From Tetrapyrgos nigripes (lineage: Eukaryota; Basidiomycota; Agaricomycetes; Agaricales; Campanellaceae), in NCBI GenBank assembly GCA_013368315.1, contig JAACJM010000022.1, positions 124,001 through 188,000 of the forward strand: a stretch of DNA of 64,000 nt, in the 5' to 3' direction. Position numbers and translations under genes: made by a program. The stretch's first letter is position 1. The number at the start of each line of letters is the position of its first letter. Below the pieces are notes generated by a model, which ran no database searches, was not told the DNA's origin, and was given only the letters and a program-made list of their open reading frames with translations. Below, piece after piece: positions 44,833 through 56,548 of this stretch.

Positions 44833-45335
44833 GATAAGGGACAAAGGAGGCTGTGGGCGACGCTCGGGCGAGTCGCGACTTCGAAGGATATATTTAAGTA
44901 ATGCTCGACTGATGCACGTGAAATGTTGATGATCAGAGCGCGACTTACAAATTGGAGACTAGCTTGAATGGCGGGCCCATCAATCTCACTTATAGATCTT
45001 GCGTAAAATTTCCAGTCCAGACCTCTGGGCTTATGTAAGTTGCGCACTCGGATGTAAGAAGGATATAATGGGTCGGGGAAAGGGAAACGGCGCTGTAGGT
45101 CATCGTGGTACCAATCGTCGCTAAAGTGAGCTGTCACTGCAGATATTTCCTTTTGGGTGCCGAGCCTGGCGCTTTTTGTACACTGTAGACCGCTCACTTT
45201 CAATGCGAGCACTTCCGAAGTCCTGTAGCGCCCATGCAAGGTGGCGTGTGTATATCAGCTCATGATGACGCAGCTGTTTTGGTTTGATTCTCACGGCACC
45301 GACTTCCTCACCACCAGCTCATCCCTCAATCCCCC
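44833..45335. promoter_or_regulatory. Divergent spacer between ligase and PRXL2-like genes, with an antisense-looking frame
   Basis: 503 bp between two ATGs pointing apart. A 97-codon minus-strand frame (45239-44949) with balanced composition (FPFPDPLYPSYIRVRNLH) lies here. I cannot join it convincingly to either neighbour or name it; it may be a small separate gene or chance. Confidence 0.35.
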
Positions 45336-46327
45336 ATGTCCTCTGACGCCCTTCCTGATGCGAAGCACATTGCAAATATCTGCGAGATTGATGTACTTGA
45401 CTCCAAGGGGGAAAAGGTCTAGTTTGGGTCGCTTTTGAAGAATAGCAAATCGGTGGTCGTAGTTTTCGTTCGTATGTGTATCGTTCTCGACGATCTCCAT
45501 GGCTAATTGCGTATCACAGGCCATTTTTTCTGCGGGGTAAGCAGGCATACTATGTCTTGTGGGTTGACTAGCAAATAATCTCCACCCAATCCGTAAGTCT
45601 TGTCAGGTGAGTGACCCACTCATGGCTCCAGGAACAACGGTATTGATGCATCTTCTCTGGTAGCAATACGTTGAGCAGATAGCTTCCGCTCCTCAGGAGA
45701 AGCTGGAGAGTACAAGTGCACAGCTCATCGTAGTGGGCTGCGGAGATTGGCAACCAATCAACTTCTACGCCGGTAAGTGCTACCTGCGAACCCCCCTTTT
45801 TCGGGTCCTGACAACCGAGTATAGATACTACTGGTTTCAGAGGCAAGATTTATGCAGAACCGACTAGGGCAATATACCGTGAGCTCGAGCTGATTAGCAA
45901 CCTCCAGTTCGCAGGAGAGAATATGCCGAGTTATTTGAAACGCGGACGAGTGTCCAATGCTCTTCAGAGCACGTGGGTGCGTATTCTTTCTCTGCTAACT
46001 TGACCCAATTCGCTGAGTCCTGCGTCTTCTTCAGAAAGTCATACGTAACCGCTCTCTCATAGGAAAGCAAGGCTCTACTACACAGAATGGAGGTGAATTC
46101 ATTTTCGAGGCTGGTATGCTATTCCTGTTACACTATTCCCATCGGTGATTACGCACTAACTCCTTGTACCAATACAGGGAGGAAATGCACCTTTGCTCAC
46201 CGAATGAGGAATACCGAAGATCGTAAGAGCTCTCTTAGAGCACTCAAGGGGTTCTAAAGAGTAATTCTTTCTTCGGCCAGACGTCGAGGTTTCCGAACTG
46301 ATGAAACGAGCTGGAGTTGATATGTAG
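45336..46327 (+). pseudogene. PRXL2/AhpC-TSA-like thioredoxin-fold protein, one internal stop
   Basis: Eight exons: 45336-45471, 45520-45536, 45598-45606, 45664-45772, 45825-45976, 46035-46113, 46178-46222, 46281-46327, in total 198 codons. The family landmarks are all there: VVVFVRHFFCGSCQQYVEQ with the redox CGSC, IVVGCGDW, GFRGKIYAEPTRAIY, SLIGKQGS..NGGEFIFEAG and CTFAHRMRNTEDHVEVSELM. Relatives are cytosolic peroxiredoxin-like proteins widespread in mushrooms. Codon 29 is TAG (45420-45422), at a variable position just before FGSL. Everything else is intact, so this is a recent nonsense mutation, a readthrough site or a sequencing error. The CGSC active site is assembled from exons of 17 and 9 bases. 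Confidence 0.82.
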
Positions 46328-46853
46328 CTCTGTACCCTCCTGTTATCGTGTGACGCAATGCTACCGCTGTTTTCGCTACCCTTTCTTCTGTCACGTCCTC
46401 TTTTCTCACCACAATCCAACATACACGGTCCGCACGCGACGGCCCGTCGGTCGTCGGGAGCATCATTGAATAATGACGAGGGTACTTGTATTTGGAGCCG
46501 AGCAAGCTGCACAGACGGTAGCGTTATCTGTCGTGGGACAGTGCAGTTCATACGTGCAGTACGTAGTCAGCGTCTCAACCATCTATCAAGTTGCCCTCTA
46601 TTGTACAGCCCTCAGAGCGTTAGTGTTGTCGGATCCATAATTGTTTCAAGTCATGGTACTTGTTCGTGAGTATCTTTACCCGGAAAGCGGATGTGAATAC
46701 CAAAACTGGCTAGCCATCACCTTTACACGTCCGATGTTTTAAGCACCCTGTCCCTGTGATCAGGGTACTTGATGGAGCCGGTACCAGAACCTTTATAAGC
46801 TACGTTCTTTTTCGACTTCTAAGAATCCCTTCCTCTTGACCCCCTCAGTCTCC
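46328..46853. promoter_or_regulatory. Spacer with TATA-like box before the DUF6534 gene
   Basis: No gene is seen. TTTATAAG at 46792-46799 stands about 55 bases before the ATG at 46854 and could be its TATA element. Frames on both strands at 46156-46669 overlap the PRXL2 end and look accidental. Confidence 0.4.
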
Positions 46854-49023
46854 ATGTCTTCCGTCGATATTCCCAGAACATATGGGGCATTGCTTATAGG
46901 CGCATTATTCGCCTCAATGTACGTGGTCAAGTGCCTAGCTCTCAAATATCCAACAATGGTCATTCATTGCTCTTTTATAGCTTGTCTGGAGCAGTAGCCG
47001 TCCAGAGTTTGATCTACCAAAAGATGTATCCTCGTGATCCTAGAAGCATCAAGTTATTGGTACGTTGTCCTTGGTTCTTCGGCTTTGTGGCATTCGACTC
47101 GGACGCTCAAAGCCCGCTAGGTCTTTCTCATATGGTAAAAGCTCCGAGCGTGTATGGCTGTGGAAATGACCTTCTCATGGACCTCCGGGTACAGGTCGCT
47201 CGACACATTCCACACCGGGCTCATTTGGGGTTCCTTGTGGAAGCATTTCATAACCGACTATGGGTTCTCAGCAGAAATAGATCACATTCCTTGGTAAGTA
47301 CTTCTCGACATTTCCAGAAGCCAGAAGAAGTGGACTAACGTCCTCCCGTGCTCGGCCTGTGCCTTTGAAAGGACGCTTGCAGTGAGTACCTCATTTTGCT
47401 TGACGTCAGCCTTGGAAGATCTTAGCGTTGTCTTCTTTTAGTTGAGCATCGTTTTCACGGTACGAAATCTGCTTCAGCTTTCGCCTTAAAGCTAATAAAA
47501 TCTGCTCGAAAGGCTGTACTCACTTTCAGTGTGCATTGGTCCGTTCTTCATGGTCTGCCGGAGTTCGTTTTTCTGATCTCTCTTACACGCATTCTAGTTT
47601 CTTTGCAAACCGCATTTACATGTGTGAGGTGTCCCCACTGTTTTACCGATCATTACCTTTCTAAAGTCGCGTTGTGGATACAGTGAGCAAACGGAGCTGG
47701 ATTCTCACTATCCCTATTGTAAGTTTTTTCTCCTAGTGCTTCAGGCACGACATTTGATGCGTTATAGGTTCTTCTTGCCGTACTACGCCTTAGTAAGTAA
47801 CTCGGATGCGATCCTGACGTCAAGTGGACCCATACTGATGGTATCCATGTGCCATTTTAGTCTCTGCGGCCGGTAAGTAGTAGTCTCTACAACGCCGAGC
47901 TAACGAATAATCACAATATTTCTCTGATCCTTCCAGGCACCACCGTGGAGATGTAAGCCCTCTCTCCAACAGCTCATGGATGACTAGTGATGTTCACAAT
48001 TTTCTAGGATGATACTCCAATCATTCAGTAATTTCAGGCATGAAGTTCGAGTATGTCCCCATCCCATGCATCTTCTATGGCTCGTGTGACTGGTTTCTCA
48101 TTCCTTCCATCAGTGGCTCTTCACGCTTGGATTAGCTCTGTCATCGGGAGTTGATATCCTCATTACAGTGTCTTTGTTCTATCTGCTGCAAAGTAGTAGG
48201 ACTGAAGGAGGACGGTAAGTACCTCCCTTATTCTAGAATTCTGATGTCTAAAATCTCGCCTCACTACATAGTTTCAACGGAGTCATCGACTCACTGATTC
48301 TGTATACGTTCGAGACGGGGTCTATTACGAGGTATGTTGATGTTTTCGTGCTCTCACTACGCGTGCAACTCATTCTCCACATTGATATCTTTTTCTTTAG
48401 TGCGGCGACTGTCGTCTCCATGATATGCGTTCGTTCGGTTCTTCTCTCCCTGCCAAAGCTTCCGATTGACCTTGGGTACCGCAGTGGATAGTAGCTCCCA
48501 CAAACCTGATTTTTATGGGTTTACATTTCGTGATTAGCAAGCGTAAAGTTATTTTTGAGCTAAAAATCGACCAGTACTAACTCTTTCATTTTGTTCAGTT
48601 TACGCCAATTCGCTCCTGGTGACGTGAGTCTACCATATATCTTCAACTTCTTATTTCTGACCGTGGCTTCGATTGTGTCAGTCTGAATACCAGGAAGAAT
48701 TTGAGGAATCGTAACCGCTCCGTGTCCGGTTCAGGTTCACCAAACAATAACCAGGCTCTAATCTTGGAAGCTCGACGAGCACAGGGTCAGAATTCTGTAC
48801 GTCTCCAATCCTTCCACGCGAGCAGATGGAAATGAACTTAAAATTTTACGCTTTAGGCAACTGATTCCGCCTTCCACGTCAAATCAACAGAGGTATAATC
48901 AGTTGACTTCTGTATTTGTCTGCTTCATACTCATACCCAAAGCAGCTGCAGATCAATGTAGAGACAAGTGTCCAATATACCACTGACTTCGCATATTCCG
49001 ATCGAAGGGAAAGTCATGTATAG
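46854..49023 (+). CDS. DUF6534-type multi-span membrane protein, 21 exons (322 aa)
   Basis: Exons: 46854-46918, 46981-47059, 47121-47134, 47195-47293, 47372-47381, 47442-47459, 47513-47538, 47598-47623, 47684-47718, 47768-47792, 47861-47872, 47937-47952, 48008-48050, 48114-48214, 48272-48331, 48401-48428, 48485-48542, 48599-48623, 48682-48796, 48857-48892, 48946-49023; they sum to 323 codons. The product reads MSSVDIPRTYGALLIGALFA, LLVFLIWSLDTFHTGLIWG, IVFTAVLTFSVHCFFANRIY, SKRSWILTIPI, WLFTLGLALSSGVDILITV, GVIDSLILYTFETGSITSAA, TNLIFMGLHFVISKLYANSLL and a hydrophilic tail. Six to seven helices are expected. The function of this mushroom-expanded family is unknown. More than half the exons are under 45 bases, five of them 10-18 bases. 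Confidence 0.88.
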
Positions 49024-49438
49024 GCCCTCGTAATTTATTTCTTCCACTGTACTTTGTAGTATCGTCTTTGTATACGTAGTAAGCATCGCTCCTTTTCGAC
49101 ACCTTCACTTTCCATGCGGACTATCTGTACGCGATATATTATCGGCTTGGTGTAACTAGCAACACGCTCCTTTCTAATACCTTTTTCAATTGCCTATCTT
49201 CTCGCAGAAGATCAGCTCTGAGGTTCCGAAGGAGCTGAACATTTAGCAGATATATTCATGAAGCACTAAGTCTCATTATTCCTAAAGTTGTACAGGTAGA
49301 ACATTTGTAAAGGATTGGAGGGCAGTAACGGTGAAAGAGTGGAAGCAAGGAATGAGATTGGAGAAATCTCCGAGAGAGATAAAGATGTGTAAGATAAGTA
49401 ACATGAGTAAAGGAATGTACGACAGCACTCTAGAATAA
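49024..49438. other. Convergent spacer, nothing recognised
   Basis: Lies between the stops of the DUF6534-type gene (plus) and the F-box gene (minus). No feature beyond presumed 3' ends. Confidence 0.5.
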
Positions 49439-52400
49439 TCACAATAATTCCAGTCCAAAATCCAATTGTGGCTCGAACTGAAGTTCCAGCTGGGGTGCTA
49501 TATGGACCAATGTCTCCTCCTTCTCTTTTGGTTTTGGTTCCTGCTGCTCCTGCTCCTCCTGCTCCTCCTGCTCAGGCTCCTGAACAATCTTTAACTGCAC
49601 CGTGACCCTACGCGCTTGCCAGACTTTCCCAGACACTAGGACCACTCTCTCTAACGTCCGACAATGCCTAGTCCAGAGGTCGATTCGGTGTTGTTCCCGT
49701 TCTGACAGGTTTTCGACTTGAACGTGATGGTCACGTAAGAGCGGCTGGGACGTCGGGGGTTGGGAGAGTTTAAAGTGAGGCGAAGGATTATGAGGATATG
49801 ATAGAGGTCCCTGGGTCTCGGGCTTCACGAGTGCTGTCACAGGTGCGACTCTGAACGTCGGTGTCATTGGTGTCAGCTGCGCCCTCCCAACCTCTTGAAT
49901 GACCGCGTCAGCAGCACTAATCGTTGACAGGAAGGACATGGTGGAGTTTGTCGAGAGATTTGAGGTGTGGGAGCGGGCTGTCAAGGTTGAAAAGCGTTCA
50001 GCTTTGGGAGTAGGATGCACTTCAGTGACGCTCTCGGTACCCGGCTTGGTGTCATCTAGCGGGCTACCGCCACGCTCATCAGGCTTTTCCGGAGTGGAAA
50101 TCGAGTTAACCGGAGGAAGCGATGAAGGTGAGCCAGAAGACTGTGGAGCAAGGGATACACCGTCCTCAGCCGCACTCGAGCTGGAGACACTGGCAGTGCT
50201 AGCTGAAGAAGGAATGGGAATTGGAGGAATAGGACTCGGCATTGGCTGTGAGGGTATTTTCTCTCTCTTCACCTTCAGATTTTTCAAGCTGGGCAGCTTG
50301 ACAAGTCTAGAAGCGAAACCCTTTCCACTTTTGGCGTCTTTTTCCTTTTCCTTGGTCGCAGAGGTGCTGGAAACAGAATTGGAACGAGTCGATGTTCCCG
50401 GTGATGTTGGAGATGTGTCTTTTGCGGGTATGAATGGTCTAGAAGGTGAGGAACTGACTGTCCCGAACGTGGAGATGGGAGAGTATTTATCAGAAGAGTT
50501 CACGGACTCTGTGGTAGATGCTCCGCTGGGCACATCTTGGCATTCAGTGTTGACCACAGGTTCAGAAGACAACGAGGATTGTTCCATTGACGATATAGGA
50601 GGTGACTCCGGGGGGGCAGGAAAAAGACCCAACGAGACAGTGGATCCAGTAGCAGTGGGTGTCAAGTCACGCGTAGTTGAAGGGGATTCGAGATAATCGT
50701 CACGTGACGAGGACGATGATGGGCGTGAAGATGTTGAAGACAGATTTGTAGTAATCGCAGGTAAGGAGAGGCGCGGTTGAATCCTGTTCGCAGAGCTGGA
50801 ATCCAAGAGGTGGTCTGAACTAGGTGCAGGGGTAGAAATAGGAAGGGAAGTAGAGAGTTGGGTCAGGGTATCGTGGTTGTGGCTCTGCTTCTGAGCCGCG
50901 AAAGTTTTTGGGTACGGGGTATCATTTTCATCATCGAGATTAGTTTTGTCGCCAAAGATGGAGTTTTGGAATGGTACTGGTGTTTTCATGTCTGCGTCGT
51001 CCACAGTCACTGTCACTAAACCAGGACCACTTGAGACAGTCTGAAGTGAGGAAGGTGCCATCCCTATGTGAGATAATGAGCAAGAGAATAACTATGATAC
51101 ATTACACCAACGCACCAGGAGTAGCAGCTAGGTCTGTACGAGGTTTAGAATCGTCCACGACGTGCAACGTCATTATCCGCAGTTTCTGGTAACGAGGTAT
51201 AACCATGGAGATGATTTTATAGAAGGCCTGTAGTGAAGACAACTTAGTAAATCATTCCAGACACCAGACAGCACTCAGCAATGAAAGAATGAAAGGGGAA
51301 AAATGACGAGGAACAGTGACGGCGGGTACCATCAAACATGACAGAGTACCGTCATATCCACCCAGCGTAAAAGACAGACAAAGAAGGCAAGGAAAAGACC
51401 CAGAAAGACTCACATCATCGGTCCGGTCACCAGCAAAGGCAGGTACAGTCACTTCCAACACCTCTAGCCCATTTGCCTCATCCTCCGCCTTCTCGTTTTC
51501 TACACCTTCTCTAGTCACTGACGCAGATCCACCCAAATGAGTTCCAGCAGCGGCCAAAACCTTCTCAACAGTCCTTCTATCAACGCGTTTTGAAAATTTG
51601 AGTCTGAGGGTCTTCAATCCACTACGACTCCTTGAACCCTCTTCATCTCTATGATTCTCATCCCTCCTTTCGCTGCTCTCAACCTCAAGTCCACCTTCAC
51701 CATCCAACCCAACCAAAATGCTCATCAACGCCGCTGGTCCAGCGACTCCTCCCACAGCCTCACCACTATCTGCCCCATTACCACTACTGCTCCCACTCCC
51801 ACCGCCGCCACCACCTAGCCCAACGCCAACCGAACTTGCAGCAGCAATAGAAACCTCCAATCCCCATCCATCTTTCTCCCAAATTGTCGCATCCAAATTA
51901 ATCTGTACCTCTCTCAACGTCTTTCTCCTCCCAGGAACCAACAAGGTGATTAACGAAGGTGGAGCGTGCAACGTTTCGAGATGGGGAAGTAACGTGGATG
52001 ATTTGTATATCGAGGGTGGTGGGTCGTCTAGAGAGGGGTCTGTATCGGGAGTCGAAATATACGGTAAAGGAAGGTCGTGAGGGGAAGAAGGTACAATTGG
52101 ATTTGGGAGATGACTGTGAGAAATAGGCGATGGAGACGGGGACGATGATGAAGGTGATGTTGAGGGTACACCATCTACTGGGCTGGGTGTGTCTGGTTCT
52201 GGAACCTCAAACGCCGTTTTGAAAGAGGAGGGTGAAGGGACTAGGTATACTCCATTAGGTGTTCTAGGAGTTGAGGGCATGGAGCCCGAGCCAGAGCTAG
52301 AGCTAGAGGCAGACAACATACTCAATCTCGCATGGGCAGGCGAAGGAGGCAGAGGTATCGAGGTTGGAGAAGGTAGAGGTAAGAACCCAGGCTGTAGAGT

Positions 52401-54743
52401 CGGGGCAAGAAAGTTGATACGCCCTCTCGTAGGTGAAGTCGGTGACGTTGGAGAAGTAGGTGATAGAGAGGATAGTTTGGTCTTTTTGGTTTTCTTCTTC
52501 GTCGGTGTCGTCGGCGACGTCGTATCCGACGATGAGGTAGTGACCAAAGCATCGATGTTCGTCGACAACCTTGCTTTTGCCCGCTCCATCCTCCTTTTTC
52601 TTCGTTCTCGAGGTGTTAAATGGTCTTCTACGACTTCTTCACCCTCCAGCATTGAGCTTAGCCCATCAGCATTTCCATCATCCTTCCCTCCTTCTTCTGG
52701 CTTTCGCTCATTCTCCTTCTCCTTCTCATCACCCTCAGTCTCCTCAATCTCAAACAAATCCTCCAACCTCTCCAACCTCACAACCTTCACATTAACCTGC
52801 CCATCCAACCACCTCATCATCTCTTCTCTCTCTTCCCATCCCATTCTTTCGTTTAGAAAACACACTTCTCTCAGGTTAAACGCCGAATGGTGCTTTAGTA
52901 GCTCTTTCGAGAACGTTGGTAGAGTCAACGATGTCAGAGACGACATTAATGATAAGGAGAGTGGGAGGAGGGAACGAGAACCTGAACATGAACCCGGACC
53001 AGCACCAGGACCAACACCAGGATAAAAGGTATTATCCATATCCACATCCATATCCAACGGGTACGGATCCTCATCTTCATCTACCCCAAACGATTTCGGC
53101 CATTTCGTCATCTTCAAAACCCTCGTGGTAGACTCTAGAATCTCGTTCCCATGTTTATCACAAACGAGGTACTCGAACAGTTGATCAAACTTGTTCGGGG
53201 TCCCGTTTTCGTTTGACTCTGGCTCTGGCTCTTCGTGGTCATCTTCTCCAATTAGCCCCAACTCGTCCAAATCCAATTTCCCAAATACCACTTCCTCAAC
53301 TGCAGCTCTGAAAGCTTTAGACGTTCTTCCCAATCTCGTTACTGAACGACGTGGGAGGTAGGAGAGTACGAGGACGAGAAGGGGTTGAGGTAATGCGGTC
53401 AGGGTTAACGATGCCGATGTCGACGTCGACGTCAAAGGAGACTCCAAGTCTGACGTTGACTCCAACTCTGTCTCTATTGGTAATGGCGGTAATGGACGGT
53501 CAGCAGCAGGAGAACCAAGGCTAGTCTTCACGAAAGTATTCGCCGTAGGCGTTGGGGTTTCTGGAGTTGAGACACCCGTCGTCGAGATTGGTGAAGGCAC
53601 ATGAATGTGAGTGTGAGTGAAAGTTGGTAAATCAGGATTCGATATCGACGTGCTGATTGAGGAGGACGAATACGGCGATGACGGAATCAATAGTAGGTTT
53701 GAATGGGACTGGGAATAGGCCGAGGTATTGGAGCTTGGGAGAGCCGGTGATGATACTGGAGAAGTGGTTGTACCCGTGAAGGAATGATGTCGATGACGAA
53801 GAATACCATCTAACCCTGATCTTCCCTCCTTATCTCTCTTTCCCTCTCTATCATGCCCCGTAAACCGCCTAATACTATCCCTATCCAATCCTTCTTCGGG
53901 TAACAACTGTCCTTTAACCGCAGGTCCCAGATCCGACGGACGACGGATATCGTCTAGAGACTCGGAAGAGTCCGTCGGTGAGACATCACCGCCGTTACCG
54001 TTCTCATAGCTGCTAATGTTCATAACATGACTGTTGGCGTTGGCGTTGTCGCGTTTATCCTCCTTGTCCTTCCCTTTGTCCTTGTCCTTGTCTTTAGACC
54101 CCTTCCCTCCCCACAAATTCGACACCAACGCTACAGGTGTATGCGGAGAGTGACCTTTGCTCTTTGAGGTGAGTCCACTAGAGCTTGAGCCTGAGACGGA
54201 CCCGACACCGCTTCCTATACCCACACCCATCCCAGACCCAGACCCAGACCCGGACCCAGCGCCAGACGTAGCACCACCAACACCTTTCTTCGGCGATAAA
54301 AACATCGTCGAGACTCTCTTCACACCTTTCATGCGGTGCATCAGACCTCCATGCGTCACATTCCCATGCACGCCAGAGCTACCAATTCCGCCAGACGAAG
54401 TCGTAGAGTATCTGGGGTGTCCTTCGACAGAGAAGGAGACGGAAGGTTTCGGTGAACCCGTTCCCGTCGTTGTAACGTTCCCGTGGCTTGAATGAGAGCT
54501 GATGGAAGAGCCAGCGGGTGGAAAGCTATAACTAAGCCTCTGCTCTTGCTGAGAAGCCTGATATTGAGAAAGCGCGGCGTGGAGGGATGCTGCGCCGTTT
54601 GAGTGCGAGTTGCGTGAGTCAGAGATGCTATGGCCGCTTTGGGTACTGCGTATGCTGTGCGTGGAGATGGAACCGGGGCGGGCAGTGATGGGTTTGGTGG
54701 TGGAAGTTGAGGAAGATGTGGATGGAGTTGAAGAGGTCATCAT
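49439..54743 (-). CDS. Large low-complexity F-box protein (1688 aa)
   Basis: Three exons: 54743-51414, 51227-51116, 51063-49439, giving 1688 codons. An F-box is at about residues 449-490 (LPQPLLVLVLSYLPRRSVTRLGRTSKAFR). The rest is largely disordered: Ser/Thr/Gly/Pro-rich N-terminus, Lys/Asp repeats (KDKDKDKGKDKEDK), Ser-Pro-Thr tracts and a C-terminal Glu/Gln run. Two islands look folded: after the F-box (SLTLPTFSKELLKHHSAFNLREVCF) and around residues 930-1130 (LLPHLETLHAPPSLITLLVP, LKTLRLKFSKRVDRRT), suggesting leucine-rich-repeat-like helices. F-box proteins recruit substrates to SCF ubiquitin ligases. Exon 3 could be read as a separate 540-aa gene from the ATG at 51061, but the phase-correct junctions favour one gene. 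Its 5' end is duplicated near 59.6 kb. Confidence 0.8.
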
Positions 54744-56280
54744 GGTGTCCAGTTGGGATAGACCTCAAGGAAACGAGAATGACTGCAGTTGGACGAGTAT
54801 ATGCGCGAAGATGAAGGAGAAGGTTGATATATGTGCGGAAATGACATAGGGAGGTGAGTATATGCGCCCCAAAAAATTGATATGGCACATATATGGGTGT
54901 AAAATAGACGAAAGGCGGCGTATGCACGACGGATGAGTATAGCACTAGAGACAGGCAAAGGTTCCACATACCTTGGTCTGTGCACGAGAGTAGCCAAGGT
55001 AATATTCCTTCAACCGAAAATCTCGTCCAAGAGATGTTTTCCGAATACTAGAGGGTTGCAGGGTCAGCCAGCACCTTTCCAAGAAAACAACATTACACAC
55101 CTCCCAGCTTCTAAGACAACTGGACCCTAACTCTCCTAGCGCGAGATATGAGCCTAGATTGTCGTCCGGTCTTGTGGCGGAGTCAGCACGCTAGAAGACC
55201 AGCTCGGACGAGACGGGGAACACACCGGAAGGTCGGTCAGCACCTGACGACAAATTACTCCTCTTCTTGATGAAAACGGCTCCTTTCTTTTCAATTCCTT
55301 TTCCTCTTTGTTTCCGATAACCGACAGATCGATGCAGTGGCAGAGCCAGCGAACAAATCCTGCTCAATGACAAGGCAGAAAAAGATAGACAGGGCCTGTA
55401 ATTCATCAGTTCTCTAATCTGGTTGCAAAGGAGCACAAAAGAAGAAGATAGAAGAAGATAACAACAGAAACAAGCCCAGTGACTTACAGAGGAGTACACC
55501 CAGCTCCACAAGCCCGTCGAAGGTGGTGGAAGAAAGGACAAAACGTTGACTAGTAGCCGAGCGGTCGCGGGAGACTGGACTGGAGTAGACATCACGGGTA
55601 TGTCAACAGTCGTTACGCCATTTGGACAGGCTCGTGACTGCCTGCCTAAAGCTTCTTTCCAGAAGCGTCATCTTCTCTTCAGTTTCTCCTTGTGCAATGT
55701 GCTTCCTCCTTCGTCTTTCGTAACTCATTGCTTCGCTCCCTGCTCAATGACTCTAGCTTCCACTATTTTTCTCGCCAAAATACCATTACGGTATCGATCC
55801 AAATGAAGTGACGAAATCAACTCAGCTGCGTGTATTCACTTTGAGTGCTACGCCACAATGATCAGCAACTGATGCTTAGTCGTGCGTATCTTTGCACGGA
55901 CTTGGTAGGTGGCAAGTGCTGATCTCGAAGTTCTCACTTGGCTTTACGGTATTGTCTCTTCAATGTAGCGACCTCTTCTCCTACAACTCCGGTGTATAAC
56001 TGCAAGTGTAGATTCTATCCCAGTCAGGCACAACCGTCGTAAGTGTAACTATATTTGGTGTTCATCTGCTATACTTATAGAGCTTCGACTTCTCCGTAAT
56101 ATGATATCTGTCGGACTCTGATCATCTGTTAAGTTGTAGCCTCATTTCCCGGGGTTATACCCCCACTTGACAGTTGAGCTTCGACCAGAAGGTGCTGCGG
56201 GTTCCCAATATACCTTGTAGAACATTCAACAATGGTTTCTGAGGACTACGGTGCTTTGTAGAGAACAGGTCCAAGAAAAC
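54521..56280. repeat. Segmental duplication, copy A
   Basis: From the first codons of the F-box gene through about 1.5 kb of upstream DNA, the sequence aligns collinearly with about 59612-61160, with many small indels. Shared blocks include GGTTGCAGGGTCAGCCAGCACC, CAGTTCTCTAATCTGGTTGCAAAGGAGCA (as similar stretches) and a block ending near CTTTGTAGAGAACA at both copies. Confidence 0.85.
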
Positions 56281-56429
56281 GAAGAGAGAAGGATAAAGCA
56301 CATATATAGCCATTGGCAGCGACTCCTTTACATCATTCCCATGGAAACTGACCTCTCCGAGCAATTCATTCGTTGAAATCTCCAAGGAGCTCCCCCGGCA
56401 ACGCTTGTAAGTAATAGTATGCTCTCTCT
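54744..56429. other. Upstream region of the F-box gene, no gene
   Basis: No supported coding region on either strand; the frames at 55191-55806 and 56155-56475 have no motif. Most of it is the duplicated block. Confidence 0.55.
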
Positions 56430-56548
56430 CACTGCGGACATGAGGCCGTTTACACACTGTGTAAATGAGTTTCACAAACTTTGTGAATCGAAATCCGATT
56501 GGCTATTATCGATTTACAGAATGTGCAAACGGGCTCATGTCCGCAGTG
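56430..56548. mobile_element. 119-bp MITE with CACTG ends and 3-bp target duplication
   Basis: The ends are inverted copies over about 27 bases (CACTGCGGACATGAG, then SCCGTTTNCACA), with two mismatches. TCT stands on both outer sides (56427-56429 and 56549-56551). CACTR termini plus a 3-bp duplication are the signature of CACTA/EnSpm-type elements; 119 bp has no coding room. Confidence 0.75.

Noticed and set aside
44894..45548. A three-exon minus-strand gene (180 aa) with phase-correct junctions.
   Set aside because: Its main exon is the exact antisense of the PRXL2-like exon 1 and its flank, whose plus-strand translation matches a known family; only the 45239-44949 frame remains unexplained.
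49899..50696. A 265-codon plus-strand frame opposite the F-box gene.
   Set aside because: Antisense shadow of low-complexity Ser/Pro coding sequence; composition (Gly/Glu/Val-rich) is what the reverse strand of such codons gives.
49439..51061. A separate 540-aa gene starting at 51061.
   Set aside because: A phase-correct splice from a 112-nt exon leads into it, so it is more simply the last exon of the F-box gene. I kept the alternative in the gene note.
52189..53025. A 278-codon plus-strand frame opposite the F-box gene.
   Set aside because: Same reason: shadow of repetitive codons, no domain.
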